DNA of 64,000 nucleotides from Neobacillus mesonae (GTDB taxonomy: Bacteria; Bacillota; Bacilli; Bacillales; Cytobacillaceae), in the NCBI RefSeq assembly GCF_023715155.1, contig NZ_JAMBNQ010000014.1, forward strand, positions 1 through 64,000, read 5' to 3'. The position numbers and the translations under genes are program-made. The number at the start of each line of letters is the position of its first letter. Positions within the stretch are counted from its first letter, which is position 1. Below the pieces are notes generated by a model. It made no database searches. It saw only the letters and a list, made by a program, of their open reading frames with translations, and was not told the DNA's origin. Positions 28,438-39,327 of this stretch are shown here, in pieces.

Positions 28438-29162
28438 TATTTCTTCCCCCTAACAATTGTACCGATTTTTTCACCCATAACTGCTTTTTTAATATTTCCT
28501 GGTTCTGTAATAGAAAAAACAATTAGCGGAATATCATTATCCATACATAAAGAAGATGCTGTAGAGTCCATTACAGCTAACCCTTCTTTAATTACATCAA
28601 GGAATGATAAGTCTTCATATTTTGTTGCACTTGGATCTGTTCTTGGATCTGCAGAGTAAACACCATCGACATTATTCTTTGCCATCAAAATAACTTCTGC
28701 ATCAATTTCTGCTGCTCTTAATGCAGCAGTTGTATCTGTCGAAAAATATGGATTTCCTGTTCCTGCTGCAAAAATAACCACGCGGCTTTTCTCTAAATGC
28801 CTCATAGCTCTTCGTCTTATATATGGCTCAGCCACTTGACGCATTTCAATGGAAGTTTGTACACGGGATTCAATTCCCAAGTGTTCTAAGCTGTCTTGAA
28901 GAGCCAAGGAATTCATTACGGTTGCAAGCATGCCCATGTAGTCAGCTGTTGCCCGGTCCATTCCCATTTCACTGCCGATTTTACCACGCCAAATATTGCC
29001 GCCGCCAACAACAACTGCTGCTTCAACTCCAAGCTCTGCTATTTCTTTAACCTGTGTGGCAATTGATTTTATTACGGAAGGTTTAATTCCAAAGCCTGTG
29101 TCACCAGCTAATGCCTCCCCGCTTAATTTCAACACCACGCGTTTGTATTTAGGACTACTCAT
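28437..29162 (-). CDS. pyrH: UMP kinase
   Basis: PyrH phosphorylates UMP to UDP, the entry to UTP and CTP. It belongs to the amino-acid-kinase fold and acts as a hexamer. The 241-residue protein has [49 protein letters not shown] and [20 protein letters not shown]. It lies between tsf and frr in the standard order, separated from tsf by a terminator and repeat R3, so it probably has its own promoter. Confidence 0.98.
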   Translation of the reverse strand: MSSPKYKRVVLKLSGEALAGDTGFGIKPSVIKSIATQVKEIAELGVEAAVVVGGGNIWRGKIGSEMGMDRATADYMGMLATVMNSLALQDSLEHLGIESRVQTSIEMRQVAEPYIRRRAMRHLEKSRVVIFAAGTGNPYFSTDTTAALRAAEIDAEVILMAKNNVDGVYSADPRTDPSATKYEDLSFLDVIKEGLAVMDSTASSLCMDNDIPLIVFSITEPGNIKKAVMGEKIGTIVRGKK

Positions 29163-29176
29163 ATAAACCTCCGATT

Positions 29177-29300
29177 AGAAAAGCACAGGGCGCCCTTCCA
29201 TTCGACAAGAACAGGCAAGCCGATATAAACCGGCTTTTAACCTTCTTAATGGATTGACCATGATGAAACAGCCGATGGCACCCGGAGCTAGACCTTTTCA
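29177..29300. repeat. Dispersed GC-rich intergenic repeat, copy R3
   Basis: GAAAAGCACAGGGCGCCC starts the block, and CGACAAGAACAGGCAAGCCG plus CTTTTAACC and GCACCCGGAGCTAG follow, as in other copies. Inner hairpin AAGCCGATATAAACCGGCTT is visible. It lies between tsf's terminator and pyrH. Confidence 0.6.
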
Positions 29301-29317
29301 AATTTCAAATTTTTCTT

Positions 29318-29350
29318 TAAAAATAGGGAACACACATCGTGTCCCCTATT
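29318..29350 (-). terminator. Terminator of tsf
   Basis: AATAGGG-ACAC and GTGT-CCCTATT form the stem with a short loop, followed on the minus strand by TTTTTA. Confidence 0.85.
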
Positions 29351-29412
29351 CAGAATCTATTTCAGTAACATTCCCTTAAAATTCAATTAAAGTTTCCCTT
29401 AAGAAAAGTTGA

Positions 29413-30297
29413 CTATTGTTTATTCACTTGGTTCATAACTTCTTCAGCAAAGTTATCTTCACGCTTTTCAATTCCTTCTCCAACTTCATAACGAACGAAT
29501 TCACGAAGTGTTGCACCTTTTGATTCAACGAATTGACGTACTTTTTGGTCAGGATTCTTAACAAAAGCTTGGTCAAGGACACATACATCCTCAAAGTATT
29601 TTCCTAAGCGGCCTTCAACCATCTTTTTAACAATATTTTCTGGTTTTCCTTCATTAAGAGCTTGCTGTGTTAATACTTGACGCTCATGTTCAACTTCCTC
29701 TTGTGATACTTGATCACGAGAGACATATTTAGGATTTAAAGCTGCAATATGCATTGCTACATCTTTTGCAGCATCTTCATCAGAAGTACCTTCTAATACT
29801 GTTAAAACCGAGATACGTCCGCCCATGTGCAGATAAGCACCAAATGCATCATTATCACCTTTTGATACAATTGTAAAACGGCGAAGAGTTAATTTTTCTC
29901 CAATTTTCGCAATTGCAGCATTAACATGGTCAATAACAGTTGCGCCATTTTCCATTGTTTGAGTTAATGCTTGTTCAACATCAGCTGGTTTGTTTTTCAA
30001 TAAGTGTGAAGCAAGTTCTTTTACAAGAGTTTGGAATCCTTCGTTTTTCGCTACAAAGTCAGTCTCAGAATTCACTTCTAAAATTACCGCATCATTACCT
30101 TCTGTTAAAATGGAAGTTAATCCTTCTGCAGCAATACGATCAGCTTTTTTAGCTGCTTTGGCAATTCCTTTTTCACGTAAAAAGTCAATTGCTTTTTCCA
30201 TATCACCGTTTGTTTCAGTCAGTGCTTTTTTACAATCCATCATACCTGCGCCGGTTTTTTCACGTAATTCTTTTACCATTTGTGCAGTTACAGCCAT
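29413..30297 (-). CDS. tsf: Translation elongation factor Ts
   Basis: EF-Ts is the nucleotide exchange factor of EF-Tu. The 294-residue protein starts [28 protein letters not shown], the EF-Tu-contacting N-terminal UBA-like domain, followed by [11 protein letters not shown] and two alpha/beta core domains. AGGAGG lies 9 bases ahead of the ATG. It follows rpsB after a bidirectional-looking terminator, so expression probably depends on partial readthrough from the rpsB promoter. Confidence 0.98.
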   Translation of the reverse strand: MAVTAQMVKELREKTGAGMMDCKKALTETNGDMEKAIDFLREKGIAKAAKKADRIAAEGLTSILTEGNDAVILEVNSETDFVAKNEGFQTLVKELASHLLKNKPADVEQALTQTMENGATVIDHVNAAIAKIGEKLTLRRFTIVSKGDNDAFGAYLHMGGRISVLTVLEGTSDEDAAKDVAMHIAALNPKYVSRDQVSQEEVEHERQVLTQQALNEGKPENIVKKMVEGRLGKYFEDVCVLDQAFVKNPDQKVRQFVESKGATLREFVRYEVGEGIEKREDNFAEEVMNQVNKQ

Positions 30298-30377
30298 TAT
30301 AAAATCCTCCTTAATATTCTATGTACCTATCTTAGCCATACACGCTAAAGATAAACTTTGTCATAATTATATTTCTT

Positions 30378-30421
30378 TAAAAAAAGGTGATAAAGGGTCT
30401 CCCTCTTATCACCTTTTTTTA
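30378..30421 (-). terminator. Hairpin between rpsB and tsf
   Basis: AAAAAAGGTGATAA and TTTATCACCTTTTTTT form a long stem with A- and T-tracts on both sides. It would reduce transcription from rpsB into tsf. Confidence 0.85.
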
Positions 30422-30437
30422 GTTTACATTATTAAAA

Positions 30438-31229
<792 letters not shown>

Positions 31230-31260
31230 TCAACAAACGTGTGTATTAACACCAAGAATT

Positions 31261-31289
31261 AATATAGCACAGACAAAAAAAACAATCAA
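31261..31289 (-). promoter_or_regulatory. Sigma-A promoter of rpsB
   Basis: TTGATT (31284-31289), 17 bases and TATATT (31261-31266) on the minus strand, with an extended -10 (TGC before TATATT). The transcript would have a leader of about 110 bases before rpsB, with no hairpin I can assign to a known family. Confidence 0.7.
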
Positions 31290-31302
31290 GTTTTACTTTA
31301 AA

Positions 31303-31351
31303 AAAATTGGGTGCCTGGCTCTATGTGACATTCACATGGTGCCTGACACCC
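31303..31351 (-). terminator. Terminator of codY built from a GGTGTCAGGCACC repeat
   Basis: On the minus strand GGGTGTCAGGCACCATGTG and CACATAGAGCCAGGCACCC pair over about 17 bp, followed by AATTTTTTTAAA. The arms contain GGTGTCAGGCACC, a short palindrome-like unit that I remember as common in Bacillaceae intergenic regions. It is placed just behind the codY stop. Confidence 0.8.
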
Positions 31352-31366
31352 TTTACTTGCTTCTTC

Positions 31367-32146
31367 TTAATGAGATTTTAATTTCTCAAGTTCTACTAAG
31401 AACTTATCATTAAGAACTTTGATATAAGTACCTTTCATACCAAGTGAACGGGATTCGATAACTCCTGCACTTTCAAGCTTTCTTAATGCATTAACAATCA
31501 CGGAACGGGTAATACCGACTCTATCAGCAATCTTTGAAGCAACTAATAGACCCTCTTGTCCGTTAAGTTCTTCAAAGATATGTTCAATTGCTTCAAGTTC
31601 ACTATAAGATAATGAACTAATTGCCATTTGAACTACAGCTTTGCTTCTTGCTTCCTCTTCAATTTCTTCTGCTTTTTCACGTAAAATCTCCATACCGACT
31701 ACAGTAGCGCCATATTCAGCAAGAATAAGATCGTCATCTGAAAATTGATCATGAAGTCTTGCAAGAATAAGAGTGCCTAATCTTTCCCCGCCGCCGATGA
31801 TTGGAACGATTGTTGTCAAACCTTCGCGGAAAAGTTCTTGGTTTTCCACAGGGAATGCAGTATATTCACTTTCAACCCCAAGATTGGAAGATGTTTCAGT
31901 AATATTAAATAAGTTATGAGTATATTCCTCAGGAAATTGACGTTCTTCAAACATCTTCTTCATACGTTCATTTTCGATTTGCTGATAAATGGATAATCCA
32001 AGAAGCTTACCACGTCGGCTTACAATAAAAATATTTGCTTCAATAGTTTCACTTAATGTATCTGCCATTTCTTTAAAGTTTACTGGCTTTCCTGCTGCTT
32101 TTTGCAATAAAACGTTAATTTTTCTAGACTTTGTTAGTAAATCCAT
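31367..32146 (-). CDS. codY: GTP- and branched-chain amino acid-sensing repressor CodY
   Basis: CodY is the global nutritional repressor of Gram-positive bacteria, sensing isoleucine/leucine/valine through an N-terminal GAF domain (about 1-150) and GTP. The C-terminal winged helix contains [34 protein letters not shown] (about 200-235). The 259 residues are identical in length to B. subtilis CodY. The ATG at 32144-32146 follows GGAGG by 9 bases; the longer frame is leader. It is the last gene of the hslV-hslU-codY operon; no flagellar genes follow. Confidence 0.98.
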   Translation of the reverse strand: MDLLTKSRKINVLLQKAAGKPVNFKEMADTLSETIEANIFIVSRRGKLLGLSIYQQIENERMKKMFEERQFPEEYTHNLFNITETSSNLGVESEYTAFPVENQELFREGLTTIVPIIGGGERLGTLILARLHDQFSDDDLILAEYGATVVGMEILREKAEEIEEEARSKAVVQMAISSLSYSELEAIEHIFEELNGQEGLLVASKIADRVGITRSVIVNALRKLESAGVIESRSLGMKGTYIKVLNDKFLVELEKLKSH

Positions 32147-32245
32147 CTGTTTCTTCCTCCTAAATAGCTGCAACCATTATTTAATTTTTGTGTTATTGAA
32201 ATATTTCTTTGAATTAGGTACCTTGAAAACCTTAAACCTATACCT

Positions 32246-33649
32246 TTATAAGATATATTGGCTTAAATCCTTATTTTTCGAAATAGCTCCAAGTTTTTCA
32301 TCTACATATTGAGGTGTAATCGTAATTTTATCCATTGTGATATCCGGTGCTTCAAATGAGAGGTCCTCTAAAAGCTTTTCAAGAATAGTATGAAGACGCC
32401 GAGCCCCGATATTATCTGTATTCTGATTCACTTCAAAAGCTATTTCTGCGATTCTATGAATAGCATCGTCAGAAAATTCAATTTGTATACCTTCTGTTTC
32501 TAATAATGCATTATATTGCTTAATTAATGCATTATCAGGTTCGATTAAGATGCGATAAAAATCATCAACTGTCAGCTTTGTAAGTTCAACACGAATTGGC
32601 AGACGGCCTTGAAGTTCTGGAATTAAATCAGATGGTTTAGCCATATGAAAGGCACCAGCTGCAATAAATAGTACATGGTCTGTTTTGATAGGTCCGTACT
32701 TCGTTACAATCGTTGAACCTTCTACTACTGGTAAAATATCTCTTTGCACTCCTTCTCGAGAGACATCTGCAGTTGAACCGCCTGAATTTTTGCTGGCAAT
32801 TTTATCAATCTCATCGATAAAAATAATACCTGTTTGCTCAGCACGATAAATGGCTTCTGTTGTTACCTCATCCATATCAATTAATTTGGATGCTTCTTCA
32901 TTTGTTAGTACCTTTCTAGCTTCTTTGACCGTTAACTTTCTTTTCTTGTGTTTTTTTGGCATGAAACTGCTAAGAGCATCCTGCATGTTCATACCCATTT
33001 GCTCAATTCCAGAGCCTTGAAAAAGATCAAACATAGATGGAGCTTGTTCTTCTACCTCTACTGTGACCACTTCGTTTTCCAAGTCCCCAAGGGCTAACTT
33101 TTCTCTTACAATTTTCCGTTTTTCGTGAATTGAGTAATCCTCTTGAGGTGTTTCTTGTTCAGAAGCAGAATTTCCGCCGCCAAATAACATTTCTAAAGGA
33201 TTTTTATAGTTGTTTGATTTTTTAGCCGCTGGTACTAATAACTCAACCAGCCTATTGTTAGCATTCTCCTCTGCCCGCTCCTTAACACTCTGCATCCGCT
33301 CTTCTTTGACAAGACGAACAGCAGTTTCTGCCAAGTCACGGACCATTGACTCCACATCCCGGCCCACATAGCCTACCTCTGTAAATTTAGTGGCTTCCAC
33401 TTTTACAAATGGTGCACCAACTAATTTAGCAATTCTGCGGGCTATTTCAGTTTTGCCGACACCCGTCGGCCCAATCATTAGAATATTCTTAGGAATAATT
33501 TCATCCCGCAGATTTTCGTTCAATAGACCTCTTCGATATCTATTTCTAAGTGCAACCGCAACTGCTTTTTTCGCATCCTTTTGCCCAATGATATATTGAT
33601 CAAGTTTTTCAACAATTTGGCGTGGCGTTAAATCGGATTTTTTACTCAT
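32246..33649 (-). CDS. hslU: HslU (ClpY/CodX) ATPase subunit of the HslUV protease
   Basis: HslU is the AAA+ unfoldase that feeds substrate to HslV. The 467-residue protein matches the B. subtilis length. Walker A GPTGVGKT is at 60-67, Walker [13 protein letters not shown] follows, and the conserved C-terminal tail DLSQYIL docks into HslV. An inserted I-domain lies in the middle (about 110-240). The ATG at 33647-33649 is preferred because GGAGG precedes it by 9 bases. Its start lies 17 bases behind the hslV stop. Confidence 0.97.
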   Translation of the reverse strand: MSKKSDLTPRQIVEKLDQYIIGQKDAKKAVAVALRNRYRRGLLNENLRDEIIPKNILMIGPTGVGKTEIARRIAKLVGAPFVKVEATKFTEVGYVGRDVESMVRDLAETAVRLVKEERMQSVKERAEENANNRLVELLVPAAKKSNNYKNPLEMLFGGGNSASEQETPQEDYSIHEKRKIVREKLALGDLENEVVTVEVEEQAPSMFDLFQGSGIEQMGMNMQDALSSFMPKKHKKRKLTVKEARKVLTNEEASKLIDMDEVTTEAIYRAEQTGIIFIDEIDKIASKNSGGSTADVSREGVQRDILPVVEGSTIVTKYGPIKTDHVLFIAAGAFHMAKPSDLIPELQGRLPIRVELTKLTVDDFYRILIEPDNALIKQYNALLETEGIQIEFSDDAIHRIAEIAFEVNQNTDNIGARRLHTILEKLLEDLSFEAPDITMDKITITPQYVDEKLGAISKNKDLSQYIL

Positions 33650-33665
33650 TTTATGTCTCCTCCCA

Positions 33666-34208
33666 TTAAAGCTCTTCAACGATTATGTTATGGTTTGTGT
33701 AGACACATATTTCTGCAGCAATTTCCAATGAAGCCCTGGCAATTTCTTTGGCAGATAAATACTCACCCGAATACTTTTTAAGGGATCGTCCTGCCGCCAG
33801 CGCATAATTACCTCCAGAACCGATGGCCAATATACCATCATCCGGTTCAATGACTTCACCTGTGCCGGAGACTAATAGTAAATTTTCACGATCCATGACA
33901 ATAAGCATTGCTTCGAGTTTCCTAAGCACCTTATCGCTTCTCCACTCCTTCGCGAGTTCTACAGAAGCTCTTTGAAGGTTACCGTTAAATTCTTCTAACT
34001 TTCCTTCGAACAGTTCAAAAAGGGTAAAAGCATCGGCTACAGAACCTGCAAAACCTGCTAATACCTTCCCATTAAAAATCTTCCGAACTTTTCTCGCTGT
34101 ATGCTTCATCACAACCGTATTGCCCAATGTTACTTGACCATCACCAGCCATGGCGCAGTGTCCATTATGGTGAATAGCAAAAATCGTTGTTGCATGAAAT
34201 TGATTCAT
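33666..34208 (-). CDS. hslV: HslV (ClpQ/CodW) protease subunit
   Basis: HslV is the proteasome-like peptidase that forms a double hexamer with HslU. The 180-residue protein reads [30 protein letters not shown], keeping the TT pair of the usual N-terminal threonine mechanism at residues 7-8 and the [14 protein letters not shown] core. B. subtilis CodW instead starts MSSFHATTIF and has been reported to use Ser; here residue 2 is Asn, so the serine mechanism is not available. GGGAGG lies 10 bases before the ATG. The operon normally also contains xerC, absent here. Confidence 0.96.
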   Translation of the reverse strand: MNQFHATTIFAIHHNGHCAMAGDGQVTLGNTVVMKHTARKVRKIFNGKVLAGFAGSVADAFTLFELFEGKLEEFNGNLQRASVELAKEWRSDKVLRKLEAMLIVMDRENLLLVSGTGEVIEPDDGILAIGSGGNYALAAGRSLKKYSGEYLSAKEIARASLEIAAEICVYTNHNIIVEEL

Positions 34209-34770
34209 TTAAGATGGTCCTCCCTTTGGAGTTAATTATTTGTATTTCACAATTTGTACAGTTTAACTTATGTAAAATATTTTCAAAATATCATTAACAT
34301 ATTAGAGTTAACGGTCTTCAATATTAATTTTTAATGATGATTTCCTAAGTGTCACTGTAAATGCTCTGTTAGTCTTTTTTGCTCAGAATTGAACAATATG
34401 TTCAGTTGATAAAAGCTATCAATGGCTCAATTGTTTATTTTGAATAACTCTAAAACAATTGTAAATACTTGATAACTAACTTTAATAAAATGTTCACAAT
34501 TACAAACAATTATTCCCGCAAAGGCTACTACATATTATCACACTTCCAAAACCCTTGCAACGTTTTTTACAAAATCTTCATAAAGTTCTGAATTGTTCCT
34601 AATATAAGTCTTTAATTCCAAAATTACCCGTTGATAACCTCATTTGCTCTTCATGGAACCATTTAAGACTATCCTTTGATTTGACCCATATTGCATTGTA
34701 CTACATGAATTAAAAACAAAAAAGCTTTTAGATTCAGAAACAATGTAAAAGAGTGGATTTTTATCCACTC
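34209..34770 (-). promoter_or_regulatory. Long upstream region of the hslVU-codY operon; position of the missing trmFO-xerC
   Basis: This AT-rich gap of 562 bases contains the topA terminator at its far end and a weak CodY-like box (34278-34292). No open frame or visible remnant of xerC or trmFO could be found by reading all frames, and no clear sigma-A promoter pair stands out. It probably carries the operon's promoter. Confidence 0.45.
34278..34292 (-). promoter_or_regulatory. Weak CodY-box-like sequence upstream of hslV-hslU-codY
   Basis: GATATTTTGAAAATA on the minus strand matches the 15-base CodY consensus AATTTTCWGAAAATT at 11 positions. Boxes of this quality can function, but AT-rich sequence gives such matches often. 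Its place before the codY operon would suit autoregulation. Confidence 0.3.
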
Positions 34771-34773
34771 TTA
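34748..34773 (-). terminator. Terminator of topA
   Basis: AAGAGTGGAT and ATCCACTCTT form a 10-bp stem with an AAAA loop, followed by TTACATTG. The first bases overlap the topA stop codon (TAA at 34771-34773). Confidence 0.8.
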
Positions 34774-36849
34774 GCTTTGCGGTTCTTCCTTGTAGTCACA
34801 ATTTACACATTGAACTTGGACACCTTTTTTCAATTTCTTTTCAACCAGGAGTCCCTCACATTTCGGACATTGCCTTGGCAATGGTTTATCCCATGAAATA
34901 AAATCACATTCCGGATAACGGCTGCAACCGTAAAATAAACGTCGCTTCTTACTTTTTCTTTCGATGATGGTGCCTTCCTTACATTTAGGACACGTAACCC
35001 CAATTTCTTTTACAATTGGTTTAGTGTTCCGGCAGTCAGGGAAATTGCTGCAGGCCATAAATTTTCCGTAACGGCCCATTTTGAACACCATTGGTGAACC
35101 GCACATTTCACAATCTTCTCCTGCAGGTTCATCTTTAATTTCTATCTTTTCCATTTCTTGTTCCGCAATTTTCAAATGGGTCTCAAACTCTTTGTAAAAG
35201 GCATCAATCAGTTGTACCCATGGCATTTTTCCATCTTCAACATTATCTAATCCGTTTTCTAATTTGGCTGTAAATTCCACATCGATGATTTCTGGAAAAA
35301 ATTCAACCATGACTTCATGCACAATTTCCCCAAGCTCTGTAGGGATAAAACGTTTATTATCCAGCGTAACATAACCACGTTTTTGAATCGTATCCAGCGT
35401 TGGAGCATATGTGGAAGGTCGTCCGATTCCCAGCTCCTCCAGCGTCTTTACTAATCTTGCTTCAGTATATCTTGGCGGCGGCTGAGTAAAATGCTGTTTA
35501 GGATCAATGTCCTTTTGAAAAACTTCGTCTCCCTCATTTAAATCAGGAAGCATCTTTGCAATTTCATCTACTTGGTCATCAGATCCTTCTACATATAGTT
35601 TCATAAAACCTGGAAACTTTATTTTCGAACCAGTAGCCCGGAAAATAACGTCGCCATTCTGCAAATCAACACTCATTGTATCCATTACAGCCTGTGCCAT
35701 TTGACTGGCTAAAAACCGCTCCCAAATTAATTTATAAAGACGAAGCTGGTCTCTGGATAAGAATTCCTTTAAGCTATTTGGTTCCTTATACGTGCTGGTT
35801 GGACGAATGGCTTCATGTGCATCCTGAGCATTTGTCTGCTTTTTTTCTTTTCTTTGCTCCGTTTTTAAATAATCGTCACCATAGGTTGTTTTTATAAAAT
35901 CAACAGCTTCCGTTTGTGCCACTTCAGATATCCTGGTTGAATCCGTTCTCATATAGGTGATTAAACCAACCGTTCCTTCTTTACCAAGTTCAATACCTTC
36001 ATAAAGCTGCTGGGCAAGCATCATCGTTTTCTTTGCCCGGAAGTTTAATTTCCTTGCAGCTTCCTGCTGAAGTGAGGAGGTCGTAAAAGGTGGTGCTGGA
36101 TTTCTTTTTCGTTCTTTTCTAGTAACAGATAGTACTTTGAATTTATTTCCGTCTAATTTTTTTAATACTTTTTGTACATCTGCTTCAGATTTTAATTCCG
36201 TTTTTTCCTTGCCGGTCAGTGAATAGAAAGATGCACTAAACTGGTTTGTACCTTTAACGAAATCTCCTTCAATTGTCCAATATTCTTCTGGGACAAAGGC
36301 CTGTATTTCCTTTTCGCGGTCAATGATTATTCTGACGGCAACAGATTGAACCCTTCCTGCACTTAATCCTTTTTTTACTTTTTTCCACAAAAGCGGACTG
36401 ATATTATAGCCTACAAGCCGATCCAATATCCTTCGGGCCTGCTGAGCATCGACTAAATCCATATTGATTGGCCGAGGGTATTTAAAAGAATCCTTAATCG
36501 CATCCTTTGTAATTTCATTGAAAACAACCCGGCAGTCAGATTCCACATCTACCCCCAGACTTTGTGCCAGATGCCAGGCAATGGCTTCCCCTTCACGATC
36601 GGGGTCGGCTGCGAGATATACTTTCTTTGCTTTTTTTGCTGCTGTTTTTAATTCTTTTAAAACTGGTCCCTTTCCCCGGATCGTAATATACTTTGGTTCA
36701 AAGTTATGCTCTACGTCGACACCTGTTTGACTTCTTGGTAAGTCTCTTACATGACCCATCGATGCTTTTACTTTATATTTTTTCCCTAAGTATCTTTCAA
36801 TCGTTTTCGCTTTTGCCGGCGACTCTACGATGACAAGAAATTCAGTCAT
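34771..36849 (-). CDS. topA: DNA topoisomerase I
   Basis: TopA is the type IA enzyme that relaxes negative supercoils. The 692-residue protein has the Toprim domain (VESPAKAK 8-15; DPDREGE 82-88), catalytic Tyr299 in [10 protein letters not shown], and three C-terminal zinc modules. The first two have the full CxxC...C pattern (CEMCGSP...CSNFPDC; CPKCKEG...CSRYPEC), and the third is CPKCEGL...CVNC. AGGAGG lies 8 bases ahead of the ATG. In B. subtilis trmFO and xerC follow; here the next gene is hslV. Confidence 0.98.
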   Translation of the reverse strand: MTEFLVIVESPAKAKTIERYLGKKYKVKASMGHVRDLPRSQTGVDVEHNFEPKYITIRGKGPVLKELKTAAKKAKKVYLAADPDREGEAIAWHLAQSLGVDVESDCRVVFNEITKDAIKDSFKYPRPINMDLVDAQQARRILDRLVGYNISPLLWKKVKKGLSAGRVQSVAVRIIIDREKEIQAFVPEEYWTIEGDFVKGTNQFSASFYSLTGKEKTELKSEADVQKVLKKLDGNKFKVLSVTRKERKRNPAPPFTTSSLQQEAARKLNFRAKKTMMLAQQLYEGIELGKEGTVGLITYMRTDSTRISEVAQTEAVDFIKTTYGDDYLKTEQRKEKKQTNAQDAHEAIRPTSTYKEPNSLKEFLSRDQLRLYKLIWERFLASQMAQAVMDTMSVDLQNGDVIFRATGSKIKFPGFMKLYVEGSDDQVDEIAKMLPDLNEGDEVFQKDIDPKQHFTQPPPRYTEARLVKTLEELGIGRPSTYAPTLDTIQKRGYVTLDNKRFIPTELGEIVHEVMVEFFPEIIDVEFTAKLENGLDNVEDGKMPWVQLIDAFYKEFETHLKIAEQEMEKIEIKDEPAGEDCEMCGSPMVFKMGRYGKFMACSNFPDCRNTKPIVKEIGVTCPKCKEGTIIERKSKKRRLFYGCSRYPECDFISWDKPLPRQCPKCEGLLVEKKLKKGVQVQCVNCDYKEEPQS

Positions 36850-37023
36850 GTTTATTCCTCCTTAAATAAGAGGGAAATTATGAAAGCGCCTAGAATACGG
36901 CGAGTGCCTTTTTCTATGATGCTCACAATTTGAGAAGTTTTCTAAATTCCAAATTCCATTGAATTTACTTGTTTCAAAAATTTTTTTTACAAAACTCCCT
37001 TATCCCAAATATGTTCAATTATT
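36850..37023 (-). other. topA upstream region
   Basis: About 170 bases between topA and element copy C. They are AT-rich and contain AAAGCGCCTAGAATACGGCGAGTGCC near 36883-36911, a possible short remnant of the GC-rich repeat family. I see no gene and no confident promoter. Confidence 0.3.
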
Positions 37024-37289
37024 ATTTATCCCGCATTAACGGGCAGCAGCCCCCCATTTCAAGACTTAGCGTTTAGCGGGAAGCAGATGTGGGGGGGAAC
37101 TGCCGCATGCGCCCAATTTGTGAGATAGAGTGAAACTTTGCCGCCGTGATTTTGGCGGCTTCGTTAAACCAATCAGGTTCCAGCTTTCTATTTGTCGAGG
37201 CGTTAGACTTCGATATTAGAGAAAATAGAACGGAACTAACCATCAGTTGGTGATGAAAAGACGCCGCTGATTGAAGTTTCACTTTATTT
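37024..37289. repeat. Structured intergenic element, copy C (long form)
   Basis: On the plus strand it begins TTTATCCCGCATTAACGGGC, has CCCCCCAT pairing with ATGTGGGGGG, an inner GCCGCC-loop-GGCGGC hairpin and shared CTATTTGT, CGATATTA and AACGGAACTAACCATCAGT blocks. The end hairpin pairs CCATCAGTTGG (37240-37250) with CCGCTGATTG (37264-37273), followed by AAGTTTCACTTTATTT. It lies between topA and dprA. A 93-codon frame crosses it but shows no protein character. Confidence 0.72.
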
Positions 37290-37440
37290 ACAATATTATT
37301 TATTCTTTTTAAACTTATTCTTTTTTCGAACATCTGTTGGAAAATGTAATACATATTAGAAATTATTTCAACCTTTTTATACTAAATTTTATCTTTTTAT
37401 GCAAGAATACACTATATTTTTTCCCAATTCAGTTAGAGTT
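37290..37440 (-). other. dprA 3' region
   Basis: 150 AT-rich bases between the end of element C and the dprA stop. Nothing in it can be assigned: no gene, and no clear terminator hairpin with T-tract. Confidence 0.3.
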
Positions 37441-38319
37441 TTATCTTATTTCTTCTAAAATATCCTCTGGCTTTGTAACAAGTTTTGCTCCTTGTTGGAT
37501 TAAATCATTTGTGCCTAAAGAAAACGGGTTGAATATACTGCCTGGAAGTGCGAAAACTTCCCTTCCTTCATTAAGTGCAAAATTCGCTGTAATTAATGAG
37601 CCGCTTTTACGTTTTGCTTCTATAATAAAGGTTCCTTGTGATAAACCGCTAATAATTCGATTTCTCGCTGGAAAATGCCATTTTCGCGGCCTGGTATCCG
37701 GTGGATATTCGGATAACACCAGTTGTGTATCCATCATTTCCAATGCTAGGTTCATATTTTCCCTTGGATAAATATGTTCAAAACCGCCTGCTATAACTCC
37801 GATGGTCCTGCCGCCATATTTTATAGCAAATTCATGAGCAAGTGTATCAATGCCTTTTGCAAGGCCGCTGACAATGAGGAGTTTATTTCCAATTAATTTA
37901 GGAAACAGGGTCTGAATGGCATTTTTCCCATAAAGAGTTGATTGTCTGGAACCTACCACAGCAAGCTTTGGCCCCTTTTCAAGCAGTGACAGATCTCCCT
38001 TGGCAAATAATGCCCATGGCGGTTGATAAATTTCTTTTAGGCAGCTGGGGTATTCTTTATCAAAGTAAGTGATGACATGGATATTGTTCTTTTGGTACTG
38101 TTGAATTTGGTCAAAAATGATATCTGGATGAAAGGAATCGAGTGAAGATTGGGTGAAAGGTTTTCCGATTGTGGAGAAGACCATCTGTAACGGCCTTGCT
38201 GATTTGTACGGGTGAAAGGATTCAAGACCCGGGTCCTTTTTCAATATCTGAAATATGTTATTCCATGAAGTATTTGGATAGTGAAGCAGGGTTATTAAAT
38301 TTTTTTTAAATTCATCCAT
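37441..38319 (-). CDS. dprA: DNA-processing protein DprA
   Basis: DprA (Smf) binds incoming single-stranded DNA during natural transformation and loads RecA onto it. The 293-residue protein has the Rossmann-type core LAVVGSRQSTLYG, IVSGLAKGIDTLAHE, GVIAGGFEHIYP and FPARNRIISGLSQGTFIIEA, with a divergent N-terminal region. The ATG at 38317-38319 is chosen because AGGAGG lies 10 bases upstream; the ATG three codons earlier is too close. It lies between sucD and topA as in B. subtilis. Confidence 0.96.
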   Translation of the reverse strand: MDEFKKNLITLLHYPNTSWNNIFQILKKDPGLESFHPYKSARPLQMVFSTIGKPFTQSSLDSFHPDIIFDQIQQYQKNNIHVITYFDKEYPSCLKEIYQPPWALFAKGDLSLLEKGPKLAVVGSRQSTLYGKNAIQTLFPKLIGNKLLIVSGLAKGIDTLAHEFAIKYGGRTIGVIAGGFEHIYPRENMNLALEMMDTQLVLSEYPPDTRPRKWHFPARNRIISGLSQGTFIIEAKRKSGSLITANFALNEGREVFALPGSIFNPFSLGTNDLIQQGAKLVTKPEDILEEIR

Positions 38320-38341
38320 TAACAGCATTCCTCCTAAATTT

Positions 38342-38382
38342 AAAAAGCAAGAATAGTCCCTCACAATATGAGAGACTATTCG
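38342..38382 (-). terminator. Terminator of sucCD
   Basis: GAATAGTCTCTCA and TGAGGGACTATTC form a 13-bp stem (one G-U) with a 5-base loop, followed by TTGCTTTTTAAATT on the minus strand. It separates sucD from dprA. Confidence 0.85.
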
Positions 38383-38401
38383 TTATACCTTATGATGTAA
38401 A

Positions 38402-39304
38402 TTAGTGAGTTTTACACTTTTCGTAAAGTCCTTTTTCTTTTAGGACTTCAATTAAAGTTTCACCCATTACTGAAGGTGTTGCAGCAACTTTAATACCGCA
38501 TTCGTTCATAACACGGATTTTTTCATCTGCAGTACCTTTACCGCCTGAAATAATTGCACCAGCATGTCCCATGCGTTTTCCTGGAGGTGCAGTACGTCCG
38601 CCAATGAAGCCGACAACAGGTTTCGTCATGTTTGCTTGTACCCATTTTGCAGCCTCTTCTTCAGCAGTACCGCCGATTTCACCAATCATGATGACAGCAT
38701 ATGTTTCAGGGTCTTCATTAAAAGCATTTAGAACGTCAATGAAGTTTGTTCCGTTAACAGGGTCTCCGCCAATACCAACAGCTGTTGTTTGACCAATGCC
38801 TGCTTGAGTTAATTGATGTACTGCTTCGTACGTTAAGGTTCCGGAGCGGGAAACAACTCCCACATGTCCTTTTGTATGAATATAGCCAGGCATGATCCCA
38901 ATCTTACACTCATCTGCCGTAATAACACCAGGGCAGTTAGGACCGACTAAGCGTGTCTTTTTGCCTTCCATATAACGTTTTACTTTTACCATATCCAATA
39001 CTGGAATATGCTCAGTAATACAAATTACAAGATCTAATTCAGCATCAACTGCTTCGATAATAGAATCAGCAGCAAATGGGGCTGGAACATAAATAACAGA
39101 AGCATTCGCACCAGTTGCTTCCACTGCTTCTTTTACTGTGTTAAATACAGGCAGGCCTTCCACTTCTTGTCCGCCTTTACCTGGTGAAGTACCGCCGACT
39201 ACCTTCGTTCCATATTCAAGCATTTGTTTTGTATGGAAACGAGCAGTGCCGCCAGTAATCCCTTGAACAATAACTTTCGTATCTTTATTAACAAAAACGC
39301 TCAC
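38402..39304 (-). CDS. sucD: Succinate-CoA ligase, alpha subunit
   Basis: SucD is the CoA-binding, phosphohistidine-carrying subunit of succinyl-CoA synthetase in the citric acid cycle. The 300-residue protein has the Rossmann CoA-binding part ([26 protein letters not shown]) and the catalytic His247 in [14 protein letters not shown]. Translation begins with GTG (39302-39304) behind AAAGGGG. It is separated from sucC by 23 bases and followed by a terminator, so the two form a closed operon. Confidence 0.98.
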   Translation of the reverse strand: MSVFVNKDTKVIVQGITGGTARFHTKQMLEYGTKVVGGTSPGKGGQEVEGLPVFNTVKEAVEATGANASVIYVPAPFAADSIIEAVDAELDLVICITEHIPVLDMVKVKRYMEGKKTRLVGPNCPGVITADECKIGIMPGYIHTKGHVGVVSRSGTLTYEAVHQLTQAGIGQTTAVGIGGDPVNGTNFIDVLNAFNEDPETYAVIMIGEIGGTAEEEAAKWVQANMTKPVVGFIGGRTAPPGKRMGHAGAIISGGKGTADEKIRVMNECGIKVAATPSVMGETLIEVLKEKGLYEKCKTH

Positions 39305-39327
39305 GTTAATTCCCCTTTCATTCGATC

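Noticed and set aside
37073..37354. Minus-strand frame of 93 codons across element copy C
   Set aside because: It runs through the paired arms of the structured element, has no ribosome site and no protein-like composition; the block is better explained as structured non-coding sequence.
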